From: Georgenia satyanarayanai
GTDB taxonomy: Bacteria; Actinomycetota; Actinomycetes; Actinomycetales; Actinomycetaceae
DNA length: 64,000 nt
NCBI RefSeq assembly: GCF_009193135.1
Contig: NZ_VUKC01000005.1
Coordinates: 1-64,000 of the forward strand
Direction: 5' to 3'
Positions 33,016-42,204 of this stretch are shown here, piece after piece; position 1 is the first letter of the stretch, and each line of letters starts with the position of its first letter. Both the position numbers and the translations under genes were made by a program. The notes beneath the pieces are model-generated. The model made no database searches and was not told the origin of the DNA. It worked only from the letters and a program-made list of their open reading frames with translations.

Positions 33016-33492
33016 ATGGCTCTGATCAACCCGTCGGGCGCCAACACCGGCATGTACCAGCCCCAGCGCGGCGGCCACGAGCTGCCGGTCCTGGTCACGC
33101 TCAGCGACGTCGTGCGCGCGTGCAGCGCGCATGACGACGTGTATCTCCGGTTCAGCTACAGCCCGGACGACTCGGACACGAGCAACCGGCGCGAACGCGA
33201 GAGCGGTAACCTGCTGCCGGGCGTTCCGGCCTGGCCGATGTGCCCCGAGCCGTGGTGGGGCGCCGGCTCGCGCACGTGGATCGCGCGTCAGCTCACCCGG
33301 CACTCCCACCTCGTCCACAGCGGCATCGAGCCGTGGCTGATCGCCGGGCAGGTTCGCGGCCGCGGGCCGGACTGCGAGCCGCTCATCGCCCACCTGCGAC
33401 CCCTGGCGCTCGTGAGCCACAAGGTGCTCGTCGAGGCGGACGAGTCCTACGCCGCCTGGCAGACGCGCGCCTTCCGCTCTCTCACGGGATAG
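33016..33492 (+). CDS. uncharacterised conserved protein (DUF6098-like)
   Basis: 158 residues, ATG 33016 after AAAGGGG. Motifs: LSDVVRACSAHDDVYLRFSY, ESGNLLPGVPAWPMCPEPWW, and RTWIARQLTRHSHLV. The Trp/Pro-rich centre and two Cys are distinctive. It resembles an actinobacterial family of unknown function that I recall as DUF6098; the family number is not certain. No signal peptide or membrane helix is seen. It is placed between the phosphatase and DUF4012 genes. Confidence 0.6.
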   Translation: MALINPSGANTGMYQPQRGGHELPVLVTLSDVVRACSAHDDVYLRFSYSPDDSDTSNRRERESGNLLPGVPAWPMCPEPWWGAGSRTWIARQLTRHSHLVHSGIEPWLIAGQVRGRGPDCEPLIAHLRPLALVSHKVLVEADESYAAWQTRAFRSLTG

Positions 33493-33529
33493 CACCAGGG
33501 GAGGAGGTCGTCACCTGTCGGGCCGTGAT

Positions 33530-35482
33530 GTGATGGTCCCCGTGACGGACAACTTCCCCAGCTGGCTCGACGACGACGGCGGTTCCGCCACCCGTGACAT
33601 GCGCCCTGGTGCCCGTGCGGCGACCAGCAGCACCACCGACGGCGGTGGCACGTCGCGTCGTCGTCGCAAGAAGAAGGGCCGCAACCGCACGGTGCTGGCG
33701 CTCGTCATCGTCGGCATCCTGCTCGGCCTGATCGCCCTCCTGGTCCTCTTCGCCCTCCAGGGGCGGACCGCGGTCGTGGAGATGCGGGCGGCGATGCCGC
33801 TGGTGTCCGAGCTGCGCCAGGAGGCGCTGGGCGGGCAGACCGACGCCGCGAGCTCCACGGCGGTTGACCTGCGCGAGCACACGAGTGCCGCCCGGGACGC
33901 CGTTGCCGGGCCGCACTGGGCGGTCGCGGCGAGGCTGCCGTGGGCCGGCCCCAACGTCGAGGCCGTCCGCACCGCCACGGTCGTGGTCGACGACCTGGCC
34001 GCGGACGCGCTCCCCGACCTCGTCGCCGCCACGGACATCGTGGCCCCCGCGCGGCTCGCTCCGCAGGACGGTCGAATCGACCTCGCCCCCTTCACGGAGG
34101 TGGCTCCCCGCGTCGTCGCTGCGAACGATGCTGTGCTCGCGGGCAGGGACCGTCTCGACTCGGTGGACTCGAACGAGCTCGTCGGCCTGCTCGGCGACCA
34201 GATCGACAACCTTAAGGGCCAGGTGGGCGAGCTCGCCGGTCTCACCGCGACGGCGTCGCGCGCGGTCCAGCTCATCCCGCCGATGCTCGGCGCGGACGAG
34301 TCGCGCGACTACATCTTCATGGTGCAGAACAACGCCGAGCCCCGTGCGACGGGCGGCCTGACGGGCGCTTTTCTCCTTGTCCGTGCAGACGATGGCGCGA
34401 TCGAGCTGGTCGAGCAGCGTTCGGCGGGCGAGGTCGGATACTTCGGCGACGGGGCGGTCGAGCTGACGGAGACCGAGGTCGCCCTCTTCGGCACCCAGCT
34501 GGCCCGCTTCCCGGGCAACGTCACCGCGACGCCGGACTTTCCTCGCAGCGCCGAGATCATCCGGGCGATGTGGAGCGAGGGCGTGGGCGGGGAGGTCGAC
34601 GGCGTCCTGTCGTTGGACCCGGTCGCGCTCGGTGAGCTTCTCGAGGCCACCGGGCCGATCGGTCTCGACGAGGACGAGCTCGGCGCCCTGGGTGTTTCGT
34701 CAGAGATGTTCGAGGGCGACGCCCAGCTGAACGCGGACAACGCCGCGGACATCATGCTCAACGGGGTGTACCGGTACATCGAGGACACCGGCGCCCAGGA
34801 CGAGTTCTTCGAGGTCGCCGCTGCGGAGATCTTCTCCGCCGTCATGGACGGCGAGGCAGCGCCGGCCGCTACCGTGGCGGCGCTTGTGCAAGCTGCGGAC
34901 GAGGGACGCATGTTCGTCTGGTCGGCTCACGAGGACGAGCAGGAGCTGCTGAGCGGGACGTCACTGAGTGGCGAGCTCCGCGGGGACGACGGCCGCGGCG
35001 CCCCCGTCGTCGGCGTCTACGTCAACGACCTGAGCGAGGCCAAGATCGCGTACTACCAGCGGATGGAGGTCGAGATCGAGGCCAAGCAGTGCCACGCCAA
35101 CGGCAACCAGGACCTCACCGTCACGGTCACGCTCGCGTCCGACGTGCCCGACGACGCGCCGGACCTGCCGCCGTCCGTGGTCGGCGCCGGTCGGATCGTG
35201 GAGGAGGGCGACATGCGCTCGAACCTCCTCGTCTACGCCCCCACCGGTGGTCGAATCACGGACGTGCGTGACCCGAACGCGGACGAGGTCGGCGCGTTCC
35301 CCCAGGTGCACGACCAGCAGGTGGTCGTCGGCCGGCGGGTCAGTCTCAGCCCAGGAGATTCCGTCATCACCCAGTTCGACATCACCACGGGTCCGGGTTT
35401 CACTGAGGACGCGGTCCTGAGGACGACTCCGGGGCCGGGCGGTGAGAGGTACATCTCGACCGCGTTGACATGTCGACAGTAG
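33530..35482 (+). CDS. DUF4012 domain-containing membrane protein
   Basis: 650 residues. A basic N-terminal cytoplasmic part (RRRRKKKGRNR) precedes one membrane helix (about residues 54-77); the rest is extracellular. LIPPMLGADESRDYIFMVQNNAE, ATGGLTGAFLLV and SLDPVALGELLEATGPI are signatures of DUF4012, a family common in actinobacterial and bacterial polysaccharide loci. A LytR-CpsA-Psr-like attachment or surface-organising role has been suggested, without proof. The start could also be GTG 33542. It faces the same way as the wall proteins that follow. Confidence 0.85.
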   Translation: MMVPVTDNFPSWLDDDGGSATRDMRPGARAATSSTTDGGGTSRRRRKKKGRNRTVLALVIVGILLGLIALLVLFALQGRTAVVEMRAAMPLVSELRQEALGGQTDAASSTAVDLREHTSAARDAVAGPHWAVAARLPWAGPNVEAVRTATVVVDDLAADALPDLVAATDIVAPARLAPQDGRIDLAPFTEVAPRVVAANDAVLAGRDRLDSVDSNELVGLLGDQIDNLKGQVGELAGLTATASRAVQLIPPMLGADESRDYIFMVQNNAEPRATGGLTGAFLLVRADDGAIELVEQRSAGEVGYFGDGAVELTETEVALFGTQLARFPGNVTATPDFPRSAEIIRAMWSEGVGGEVDGVLSLDPVALGELLEATGPIGLDEDELGALGVSSEMFEGDAQLNADNAADIMLNGVYRYIEDTGAQDEFFEVAAAEIFSAVMDGEAAPAATVAALVQAADEGRMFVWSAHEDEQELLSGTSLSGELRGDDGRGAPVVGVYVNDLSEAKIAYYQRMEVEIEAKQCHANGNQDLTVTVTLASDVPDDAPDLPPSVVGAGRIVEEGDMRSNLLVYAPTGGRITDVRDPNADEVGAFPQVHDQQVVVGRRVSLSPGDSVITQFDITTGPGFTEDAVLRTTPGPGGERYISTALTCRQ

Positions 35483-35544
35483 CCGATAACCTTAAGTCCG
35501 ACCGATCGACCGACACGGTCCTGACGACCCAATGGGGGAAGACC

Positions 35545-36108
35545 ATGATCCGACGCGCATTCGCTGGCCTGCTCGCGGCCGCTCTGCTCGTGCTCGCACC
35601 GACCGCTGCGTTCGCCACCTATGGTGAGGACGACTTCGACGCAGTGATCTCCACGACCAACCCGGCTCCGGGCGAGGCCTTCACGGTCACCGTTCAGGCG
35701 CCCTCCGGCACCGACGTCACGCTCACGATCTCCTCGGACGCCGTGGAGGACGACGACATCGAGATCGCCGGCACCAAGTCCCTGACCAAGACCTCCGTCG
35801 ACGGCGCCGCCGTCTTCAGCGTCACGCTTCACGCTGAGGCGGTCTACCAGATCGTCGCCACCGACGCTGACGGCAACGTCATCGAGACCTTCCAGGTCGT
35901 TGTCGGCGACGGTGGGGTCACCCCCGCTCCCGGCGACGGTGGGGCCACCGCTGCTCCCGGCGCCGGCGAGGGCACGGGCGGCGCCGCCGGCCCGTCCCTC
36001 CCCGAGACGGGTGCGACCGCTACCCCGCTCATCATCGGTGGCGTCGTGCTGCTGCTCGTCGGTGGCGCGGCTCTGTTCCTGGCCCGCCGCGGCAAGGTCA
36101 CTGCCTGA
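35545..36108 (+). CDS. LPXTG-anchored small surface protein
   Basis: 187 residues: signal peptide (cleavage near AFA-T, residue 25), an Ig-like beta-sandwich (about 28-122) with many Asp/Thr, a Gly/Pro/Ala linker, then LPETG (152-156), a membrane helix and RRGKVTA tail. It should be attached to peptidoglycan by a class A/C-type sortase. The function of the exposed domain is unknown. ATG 35545 follows GGGGGAAG; a strong hairpin lies after the stop codon. Confidence 0.85.
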   Translation: MIRRAFAGLLAAALLVLAPTAAFATYGEDDFDAVISTTNPAPGEAFTVTVQAPSGTDVTLTISSDAVEDDDIEIAGTKSLTKTSVDGAAVFSVTLHAEAVYQIVATDADGNVIETFQVVVGDGGVTPAPGDGGATAAPGAGEGTGGAAGPSLPETGATATPLIIGGVVLLLVGGAALFLARRGKVTA

Positions 36109-36133
36109 CGCCCCATCGTCACGACCGTCTTCG

Positions 36134-36165
36134 GAGGGCCCCTGCGAGCAATCGCAGGGGCCCTC
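36134..36165 (+). terminator. hairpin after the LPXTG protein gene
   Basis: Perfect 14-bp stem (GAGGGCCCCTGCGA) with loop GCAA, 26 bp after the stop. Consistent with termination between the LPXTG and CAP-domain genes. Confidence 0.8.
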
Positions 36166-36191
36166 TGAGCGTCCGGGAGGGAGCTTGCCCA

Positions 36192-36707
36192 GTGCGTGAC
36201 CCGCACGCGCGCCGTCGCCACCGCCTCACGGCAATGCTCGTCGCTCTGTTCCTCCTTCCCGCGTGCGGCGCGCCGCAAGACGCCCTAGGGTCCTCGACCG
36301 ACGAGCCCTCTGCCGCCGCCTCGCCGACGGCCACGTCCGACCCCGCTGCCTACGCGGACGAGCTGACCGAGCTCACCAACGAGGCGCGCGACGAGGAGGG
36401 GCTGCCCGGCCTCGAGTACTCGGACTGTGCGCGGGAGGCCGCTCTCGAACGTGCCCAGGCCCTCGTCGGGCAGGAGGAGCTTGTCCACGCCCCGCTGAAG
36501 CCGGTCATCGACCGGTGCGCGCCGGTGACCACGGCGGCGGAAAACCTCGTCAACAGCACAGCGCGGCCGATGGATGTGGTGGAGGCGTGGCTCGGGTCGC
36601 CCGGCCACCGCGCCAACATCATCGATCCCGACCTCACCGAGATCGGGATCGGCTGCGTGCCCGACGGCGTCAAGCTGCTGTGCTCGCAGGTGTTCCTCGG
36701 TCCCTGA
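36192..36707 (+). CDS. CAP-domain (SCP/PR1-like) lipoprotein
   Basis: 171 residues from GTG 36192. A lipobox (LLPAC, Cys25) directs membrane anchoring. The CAP domain (about 55-170) shows ELTNEARDEEGLPGLEYSD, CAREAALERAQ, AENLVNSTA and WLGSPGHRANIIDPDLTEIG, with the expected His and Glu residues near the cavity. Such secreted proteins in bacteria have been linked to wall or surface functions, but no fixed role is known. It sits in a run of exported proteins next to the polysaccharide locus. Confidence 0.85.
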   Translation: MRDPHARRRHRLTAMLVALFLLPACGAPQDALGSSTDEPSAAASPTATSDPAAYADELTELTNEARDEEGLPGLEYSDCAREAALERAQALVGQEELVHAPLKPVIDRCAPVTTAAENLVNSTARPMDVVEAWLGSPGHRANIIDPDLTEIGIGCVPDGVKLLCSQVFLGP

Positions 36708-36776
36708 CCGTCCGTGTCCCGCGCGGGTCGCCCAGCCCGGGCTCTGCTCGGTCCCGTCGTCCCTGAGGTGAAGTCC

Positions 36777-37700
36777 ATGCCGTTCCGCTCCAGCCGCCCG
36801 TGGTCCGTCCTCGGACTTGGGGCACTCGTCGTCCTCAACATCGTGCTCATCGGACTCCTCGTCGTTCGACCGGCGCCCGGTGTCGACGGCGGCGCCCCCG
36901 AGGTTGCGCCGTCGGCGAGCCCGGCGGAAGCTGCGGAAGGTGAGCCGCCGGCGAAGCGGGAGCCGGTGGAGCTCCCGACGCCGAGCGAACAGCCCGACCG
37001 GCGTGAGCCGGCCGAGCGGATCATCGTCGGCGCCGACGCCGCGACGGCTTGGCGGGCAGAGGTCGGTGACTGCTCGGACCCGGCGACTCTCGAGCGCACC
37101 AGCAACGGTGGCGAGAGCTGGGAGGAGCTGGCGCTCGACCTGGCGCCGGTGAGCAGGGTGCGCGTCCTCGGGCCGCAGACGCTCTTCGCGATCGGGGGAG
37201 CGGCCGACTGCGAGCCGACGTACCTCTCCTCGTCCACCGCGGGCTCCAGCTGGCTCAGCAACGACCAGTACCTCGAAGGCTCCTGGTACCTGATCCCCTC
37301 GGACAGAGCGACGATGGCGACGCCGGCCGGCACGGTCGCAGCACCGTGCGAGGCGGTCGACCTCGCCGCGCTCGACGCCACCGACGCCGCGCTGCTCTGC
37401 CGGGACGGCGATCTCGCGCTCACCTCCGACGGAGGCGCGTCCTGGGAGGAGACCGAGGCGCCGATCACCGCCTCCGCGATCGGCGTGCGGGACGGTGGCT
37501 TCATCCTGGCAGGGGCCCACGAGAGCTGTGACGACGACGTCGCCGTCGTGCTGACCACCGTCGATGGTGCCGCGCTGGACGATACGTCGTGCGTGGATGC
37601 TGGGGACGGTCCTCTCGCCGTGTCCGGTGGTCCTGACGCCCTGTGGCTGTGGGCGGGCGACGCGACTTACGTATCGACCGACGGCGGCCAGAGCTGGTAG
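36777..37700 (+). CDS. membrane-anchored Asp-box (BNR/Ycf48-like) beta-propeller protein
   Basis: 307 residues from ATG 36777 (GAGGTGAAG upstream). An N-terminal membrane helix (about 11-30) is followed by a Pro/Glu-rich spacer and a domain with several Asp-box motifs: TSNGGESWEEL, TSDGGASWEET and a terminal STDGGQSW. Asp-box repeats form beta-propellers in sialidases and the Ycf48/HCF136 family; here no catalytic residues are evident, so a binding role is likelier. It is convergent with the Wzc-like kinase gene. Confidence 0.75.
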   Translation: MPFRSSRPWSVLGLGALVVLNIVLIGLLVVRPAPGVDGGAPEVAPSASPAEAAEGEPPAKREPVELPTPSEQPDRREPAERIIVGADAATAWRAEVGDCSDPATLERTSNGGESWEELALDLAPVSRVRVLGPQTLFAIGGAADCEPTYLSSSTAGSSWLSNDQYLEGSWYLIPSDRATMATPAGTVAAPCEAVDLAALDATDAALLCRDGDLALTSDGGASWEETEAPITASAIGVRDGGFILAGAHESCDDDVAVVLTTVDGAALDDTSCVDAGDGPLAVSGGPDALWLWAGDATYVSTDGGQSW

Positions 37701-37905
37701 CTCGGAAGGGCGTCGGGGGAGCATCCGCCGGGATCTCGTCGAGCCCGGCCAGGGGGCAGCGCCTGCACCGTCGAGGACAGTCCTGCAGACAGACGAGGGA
37801 CCCGTCATCGTGCGCTCGTTCGTCGCACCCTGGCCGGAGCAGCGTTGCTCCGGCAGGGCCGGTGCGAGAGCGCCCGCGCCCACCGAGGGGCGTGGCTCTG
37901 CGGAT

Positions 37906-39378
37906 CTAGCGGCGCGAGGCGGAGAGCTTCTCGCCGGGCCAGGTCGAGCGCTTGGCGTGAGTGGGCTGGGGCGCCGACGTCCGGCGGCTGGAGCGCGTCG
38001 CGGACACGCGGGAGCCGGTGAGCGAGGGGTCCTCGCTGCTGTAGTACTCGTATGCGTAGCGGTCGCGCTCCTTGCGCTGCGCCTTGTTGAGCACGATGCC
38101 GAGCACGTGTGCGTCCACCTTCCCGAGTGCTTCGAGCGACGTCCGCAACTGCGGCTTCTGGAGGCGGTCCGCACCGGCGACGACCAGGGTCCCACCCACG
38201 AGCTTGCTGAGAATGGCAGCGTCGGTGACGGGGAGCAGCGGCGGGCTGTCGATCAGGACGACGTCGTAGGCTCCTGCGAGGTCGCCCAGGAGGCGAGTCA
38301 TGGCACGCGACCCGAGCAGCTCGCTCGGGTTCGGCGGGATCTGGCCTGAGGGCAGGATATCCAGCGAGGTGCCGTGCCAAGGCTGGACGACGTCCTCGAC
38401 GTTCGCACGGCCGATGAGGACCGTCGTCAGACCGACGCGTCCCTCGAAGCCCATGTACTTCGCGACGGAGGGACGGCGCAGGTCCGCGTCGATGAGGATG
38501 ACGCGCGCGCCGGCGTCGGCGAGAGAGGCTGCCAGGTTGATGGCCGTGGTCGTCTTACCCTCGCCTGGGACGGAGGAGGTGACGACGATCGAGCTCGGAC
38601 GGTCACCGAAGTCGACGAACTGGAGGTTGGTGCGAAGACGGCGGATCGCCTCGGCTCGGGCGCCCATGGAGTCGTCGTGCATGAATACTGGGTGGTCGGT
38701 CGCCGTGAGGTCTACCGGCACGGTTGCCAGCGGCGTCACGTCGGTGACGGCGGCGATGTCGTTGTCGTCGCGAACCTTCGTGTCGAGCAACTGACGGAGG
38801 AGGGCTACGCCTACGCCTAGGAGCACACCGAGTACGAGGCCCATCGCGAGGTTCCGAGCGGTTCTCGGCGAGGACGGCGAGTCTGCCACCTGGGCCTCGC
38901 TCAGCATGGTCGCGCGGACCGTCTCGGTACCGTCGGGCCGCTCGGGGGAAAGGCCGCCGACCGTAGACGCCAACTGATCTGCGACCGCGTTCGCAAGGTC
39001 GCGCGCCAGGACCGGGTCCTCATCCGTTGCCGCGATGACGAGGATCGTCGTGTCCGTGGCAACAGACACATTGAGGGCAGCCGCGAGTTTGGAGGCGTCC
39101 CCGCCCAGTCCGAAGCGGTCCGCCACCGGGCCGAGCACGATCGGAGACTTGGCGACCTCGGCATAGGACGCCATCTGCTTCTCGGTAAACGTCGAGCCCT
39201 GCGCGAGATCTGACACCGACTCGCCTCCTTGCACGGCGAAGAACATCCGCGTCGACGAGGTGTACTCCGGCGTGGTGAGAAGCGTGCCTGCTGCGGTTGC
39301 GGCAAGGGTCAGCAGCCCAACGGTGACGACGGTCAGCCATCGTGTGCGCAGCACCTGCAAGTAGTCGCGCAGATCCAT
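37906..39378 (-). CDS. polysaccharide biosynthesis tyrosine autokinase (Wzc/CapAB-like)
   Basis: 490 residues from ATG 39378. Wzz-type chain-length domain between membrane helices at about 13-32 and 177-195; then a BY-kinase domain with Walker A SVPGEGKTT (269-277), Walker A' DADLRRP (297-303) and Walker B VVLIDSPPL. A Tyr cluster (RYAYEYYSS) near the C-terminus is the expected autophosphorylation site. Both parts are in one polypeptide, as in Gram-negative Wzc and many actinobacteria. It controls polymer length and export with the phosphatase at 32269. It lies at the promoter-distal end of the polysaccharide locus. Confidence 0.93.
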   Translation of the reverse strand: MDLRDYLQVLRTRWLTVVTVGLLTLAATAAGTLLTTPEYTSSTRMFFAVQGGESVSDLAQGSTFTEKQMASYAEVAKSPIVLGPVADRFGLGGDASKLAAALNVSVATDTTILVIAATDEDPVLARDLANAVADQLASTVGGLSPERPDGTETVRATMLSEAQVADSPSSPRTARNLAMGLVLGVLLGVGVALLRQLLDTKVRDDNDIAAVTDVTPLATVPVDLTATDHPVFMHDDSMGARAEAIRRLRTNLQFVDFGDRPSSIVVTSSVPGEGKTTTAINLAASLADAGARVILIDADLRRPSVAKYMGFEGRVGLTTVLIGRANVEDVVQPWHGTSLDILPSGQIPPNPSELLGSRAMTRLLGDLAGAYDVVLIDSPPLLPVTDAAILSKLVGGTLVVAGADRLQKPQLRTSLEALGKVDAHVLGIVLNKAQRKERDRYAYEYYSSEDPSLTGSRVSATRSSRRTSAPQPTHAKRSTWPGEKLSASRR

Positions 39379-39797
39379 TCGGTCCCCCGGTAGCCCAGTT
39401 ATCGTGCCGAAACATCCTCCCACACCTTCGCGTGTAGCGGCTTCAGGCCGAAGCGATGCCAGCCGTGCCGTCGCCGCGGCACTGGGGCGCTTCGGCCCTC
39501 CGAACCGGCGGCTCAGGGGCTCTCCGGTAGGGAAGACGGAGCGCCCTTCCGGGGCGGAGGAGGCAGTCGGCCTGAGGAGCGGCCAGTGTCATAGCCGCAA
39601 CGACCGCAGGCGTGACTGGGGGAGTGCCAAAGCGCCTGAGCGGCAGTTATCACGCCATGGGTGTCCGGCACGTGCGGGAGTGACCTGTCGAGCCGTGCGT
39701 CAGTCGCTGGTTGCTGAACAAGCGATAAAGCACTGTGACGGCGCGGAGCATGATGGGCGAGTCGACGCACCGTCGTCCGTCTTCGCTGGTCATCCGC
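39379..39797 (-). other. 419-bp leader/intergenic region before the Wzc-like gene
   Basis: No convincing gene. The region contains a nested inverted repeat (listed separately) and presumably the promoter or leader of the kinase gene on the minus strand. Composition is GC-rich again, unlike the flanking polymerase gene. Confidence 0.6.
39446..39497 (-). other. nested stem-loop in the Wzc leader
   Basis: Outer arms GGCCGAAGCG (39446-39455) and CGCTTCGGCC (39488-39497) pair over 10 bp; within them GTGCCG (39465-39470) pairs with CGGCAC (39477-39482). In a minus-strand transcript the structure would be 68-119 bases before the Wzc start. There is no T-run, so it is not a plain terminator; a leader RNA or a protein-binding cruciform is possible. 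Confidence 0.6.
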
Positions 39798-40883
39798 CTA
39801 GGTGGCTCCGGACAAGATCTCCCCGAACGGGCCGAACAGGAAGCCGACGGCGAGGATGGCGATCAAGGTCGCGAATACTCTCAAGTGGTCGCCGAGTGTG
39901 CGACCCCCCTTGACGAGTGCGGGGATGAGCGCGATCGGCGCCAGAGTCCATGAATACACGGCGATGCGGTCCGAGAAGTACACATGCGCCAAGAGCAGGT
40001 ACATGCAGTTGAGTGCGACGAAGTAGCGAGCGAGTTCTGTCGCGCCCCGCTCACCGGGACCCCGCACCGCGAAGAAGTGGATGGCGACGAGCAGACCGAG
40101 CGAGAACAGCCAGAATTCGACTCGGAGAGTGCCACCGCTGTAACTGCGGGCGAGGTCCGGGTCGGCATATGCGCCCAGTCTGTCGATCGATTGGTTGAGA
40201 GGGCTCAAGAGGAATCGAAAGATGCCCGTGAATGCCGCTGCGGACGAAATGAGCCAGATCTTCACGAGCGTGGCGTAACTGACCTTGGTCACGAACACTA
40301 TGAGGATGATTGCGGCGGCCGTGATGGCTGACCAGTGGAAGAGGCTCGCCACGATGAGTGCGGCGAAAGCGGACTTCTTAGCGCCGCTGAGAAGCAGTGA
40401 GATCGCCAGTACGATGCAGGCCAGCGCAAGTCCCTGGCGAATGGCAACCGACGAGTATGTCACGAAGAAGCCGAGTGCAAGTACGCCCAAGAACGTCACG
40501 GGAACGGAAGCCCATGGCATCAGCAGCCGGAGGGCCGCGATATAGGCGACTGCGCACACGATCGCTACGCCGACATAGAGGTGGACATCGGTGTCGCCGA
40601 ACAATGAGACGCCTTTGAGGAATGCCCAGAACAACGGCTCGCGCTCGATAGAATCGATGCCACCGCCACGAGCGACCTCTTCGAGATCCCGTAGGTAGTT
40701 CTGTCGGTCGCTAATGCCACGACCTACGACAAGGGCCGCGTAGCCAGCGAGTGACGTATATACAGCGAGGGGAGGAAACACCAAGGCGCCGGGTGTCTCC
40801 CGGCCCGACGGGACGAGCGCGAGAGCGAGCGACCATGCAACAGCGGTCGCCAAGATGGCTCCGATCAGGATGCTCTCGACCAC
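39798..40883 (-). CDS. EpsG-like/Wzy-type polysaccharide polymerase
   Basis: 361 residues from GTG 40883, which has GGAGG seven bases upstream; an in-frame start at 41024 would overlap the flippase gene and add a basic 47-residue leader. About ten hydrophobic segments are visible, with NYLRDLEEVARGG and DTDVHLYVGVAIV in the first third and RVEFWLFSLGL later, typical of the EpsG group of O-antigen/exopolysaccharide polymerases. It would join repeat units outside the membrane. Base composition is more AT-rich than the flanks. Confidence 0.8.
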   Translation of the reverse strand: MVESILIGAILATAVAWSLALALVPSGRETPGALVFPPLAVYTSLAGYAALVVGRGISDRQNYLRDLEEVARGGGIDSIEREPLFWAFLKGVSLFGDTDVHLYVGVAIVCAVAYIAALRLLMPWASVPVTFLGVLALGFFVTYSSVAIRQGLALACIVLAISLLLSGAKKSAFAALIVASLFHWSAITAAAIILIVFVTKVSYATLVKIWLISSAAAFTGIFRFLLSPLNQSIDRLGAYADPDLARSYSGGTLRVEFWLFSLGLLVAIHFFAVRGPGERGATELARYFVALNCMYLLLAHVYFSDRIAVYSWTLAPIALIPALVKGGRTLGDHLRVFATLIAILAVGFLFGPFGEILSGAT

Positions 40884-40989
40884 TCGGCGCCCTCCGCTCC
40901 ATGCATAGTGTGTCGGCCTGCTTGCGTCCCGAGATGATCTAGATCGATCCCTGCTCTTCGATCGCGGAGACCGCAACCCATATGTCTGG

Positions 40990-42204
40990 TCAACTCTCTG
41001 CCCGGAGGAGTGCTGTGACCGCACCGACCGCCCGCGCGCAGGCGGCGGTCGCGACCAGGACGCCAGCTGCCCAGATCGAGCCGTGGTCCCACAGTATGAA
41101 CGCTGTCACGAGCGAGACGCCGAGGGCGGAGGCCGCGACGTACAACTGTCTTGTGTACCTGTTCAGGACCAGCAGGAGAAGGTTTGCGGCGTATGAGAAT
41201 GCGAGCATGAGGACCGCGATGGCAAGTGGGGCGACTTGGGAGTGGGTGAGCCCGAACTCGGGCCCATAGATGACAGGGAGCAGGGGTGGCAGAAGCGCGA
41301 ACGTAGCGCCGGCGCCGAGCAGTCCTAGTGCCGCCATTGCGATGAGGGGCGGCATGGCCGCCGCTCGGAGACGGCCCGCCCGATGCTCCTGCGCGAGTCG
41401 CGCAAGCCAGACTTGCTGGGTAGAGCTGTAGAACAGGTTGGCGAATGTGATCACATACATCGCAGTCGAGAACAGGCCGATCTCGGTTTGTGTAGCGGTC
41501 TCCGCCAGATACAGCACGGGCAGGTACGCCAGCAGTGTGGAGATTGCCTCGGCCACCGCGAGGGGCAGGCCTGACCTCGCGATGACTCCGCTCTCCGTCA
41601 AGCGTGCGCGCAAGCCTCCAAATGTCGGAGTTCGATATGCGCGGAGCACAGGGATGCCGAAGTATGCGAAGACGAGTGCCGACGCGACGGCAGACGCCCA
41701 GAGCGATGAGATGGGATCTCCGGTGAGGTAGAACACCGCGCCGGCACCTGTGGTCGTGCCGACCGCGTTCGCATACATCGACGCCGTTACGCGACTGGTT
41801 CGGCCATTGGCGTGGAGAGCCCCGACGCAGATATCGGTCAACGAGTCGAAGAACTTGATCGCTATGACAGGGCCGACGATGCTGGCCCCGATGTCTGACC
41901 GGATCGCAACGATGGTGAGCACCACTCCACCGGCTGCCAGGGAAAGAATGGTACGGAGGTTGAAGAACGTGGAAAGGCCCGGACGGTCCCGCATAGACAT
42001 ATAGAGATTGCGCATGCCTAGCTGCGAGAAGATAAACACCGGGGCGGACAGTGCCATTGCGAGTGAGAACTGGCCCGCGCCCTGCGGACCGGCGGTTGCC
42101 GCAAAGAACCAGAGCAAGAACCACTGAGTTGCGGCGCGTGCGAGGTATCCGGTTGTGAGGCCGAGCGACGAACCCCACCCCCGGAGGCTGAGCCGTCTGC
42201 TCAC
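40990..42204 (-). CDS. Wzx-type polysaccharide flippase (MATE/MOP superfamily)
   Basis: 404 residues with about twelve hydrophobic segments. Motifs GYLARAATQWFLLWFFAAT, SQLGMRNLYMSMRDR and PLAVAEAISTLLAYLPVLYL fit the oligosaccharide flippase family that moves undecaprenyl-linked repeat units across the membrane. GTG 42204 overlaps the preceding glycosyltransferase stop by 4 bp (GTGA), so it is chosen over upstream in-frame starts that would lie inside that gene. Confidence 0.85.
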   Translation of the reverse strand: MSRRLSLRGWGSSLGLTTGYLARAATQWFLLWFFAATAGPQGAGQFSLAMALSAPVFIFSQLGMRNLYMSMRDRPGLSTFFNLRTILSLAAGGVVLTIVAIRSDIGASIVGPVIAIKFFDSLTDICVGALHANGRTSRVTASMYANAVGTTTGAGAVFYLTGDPISSLWASAVASALVFAYFGIPVLRAYRTPTFGGLRARLTESGVIARSGLPLAVAEAISTLLAYLPVLYLAETATQTEIGLFSTAMYVITFANLFYSSTQQVWLARLAQEHRAGRLRAAAMPPLIAMAALGLLGAGATFALLPPLLPVIYGPEFGLTHSQVAPLAIAVLMLAFSYAANLLLLVLNRYTRQLYVAASALGVSLVTAFILWDHGSIWAAGVLVATAACARAVGAVTALLRAES

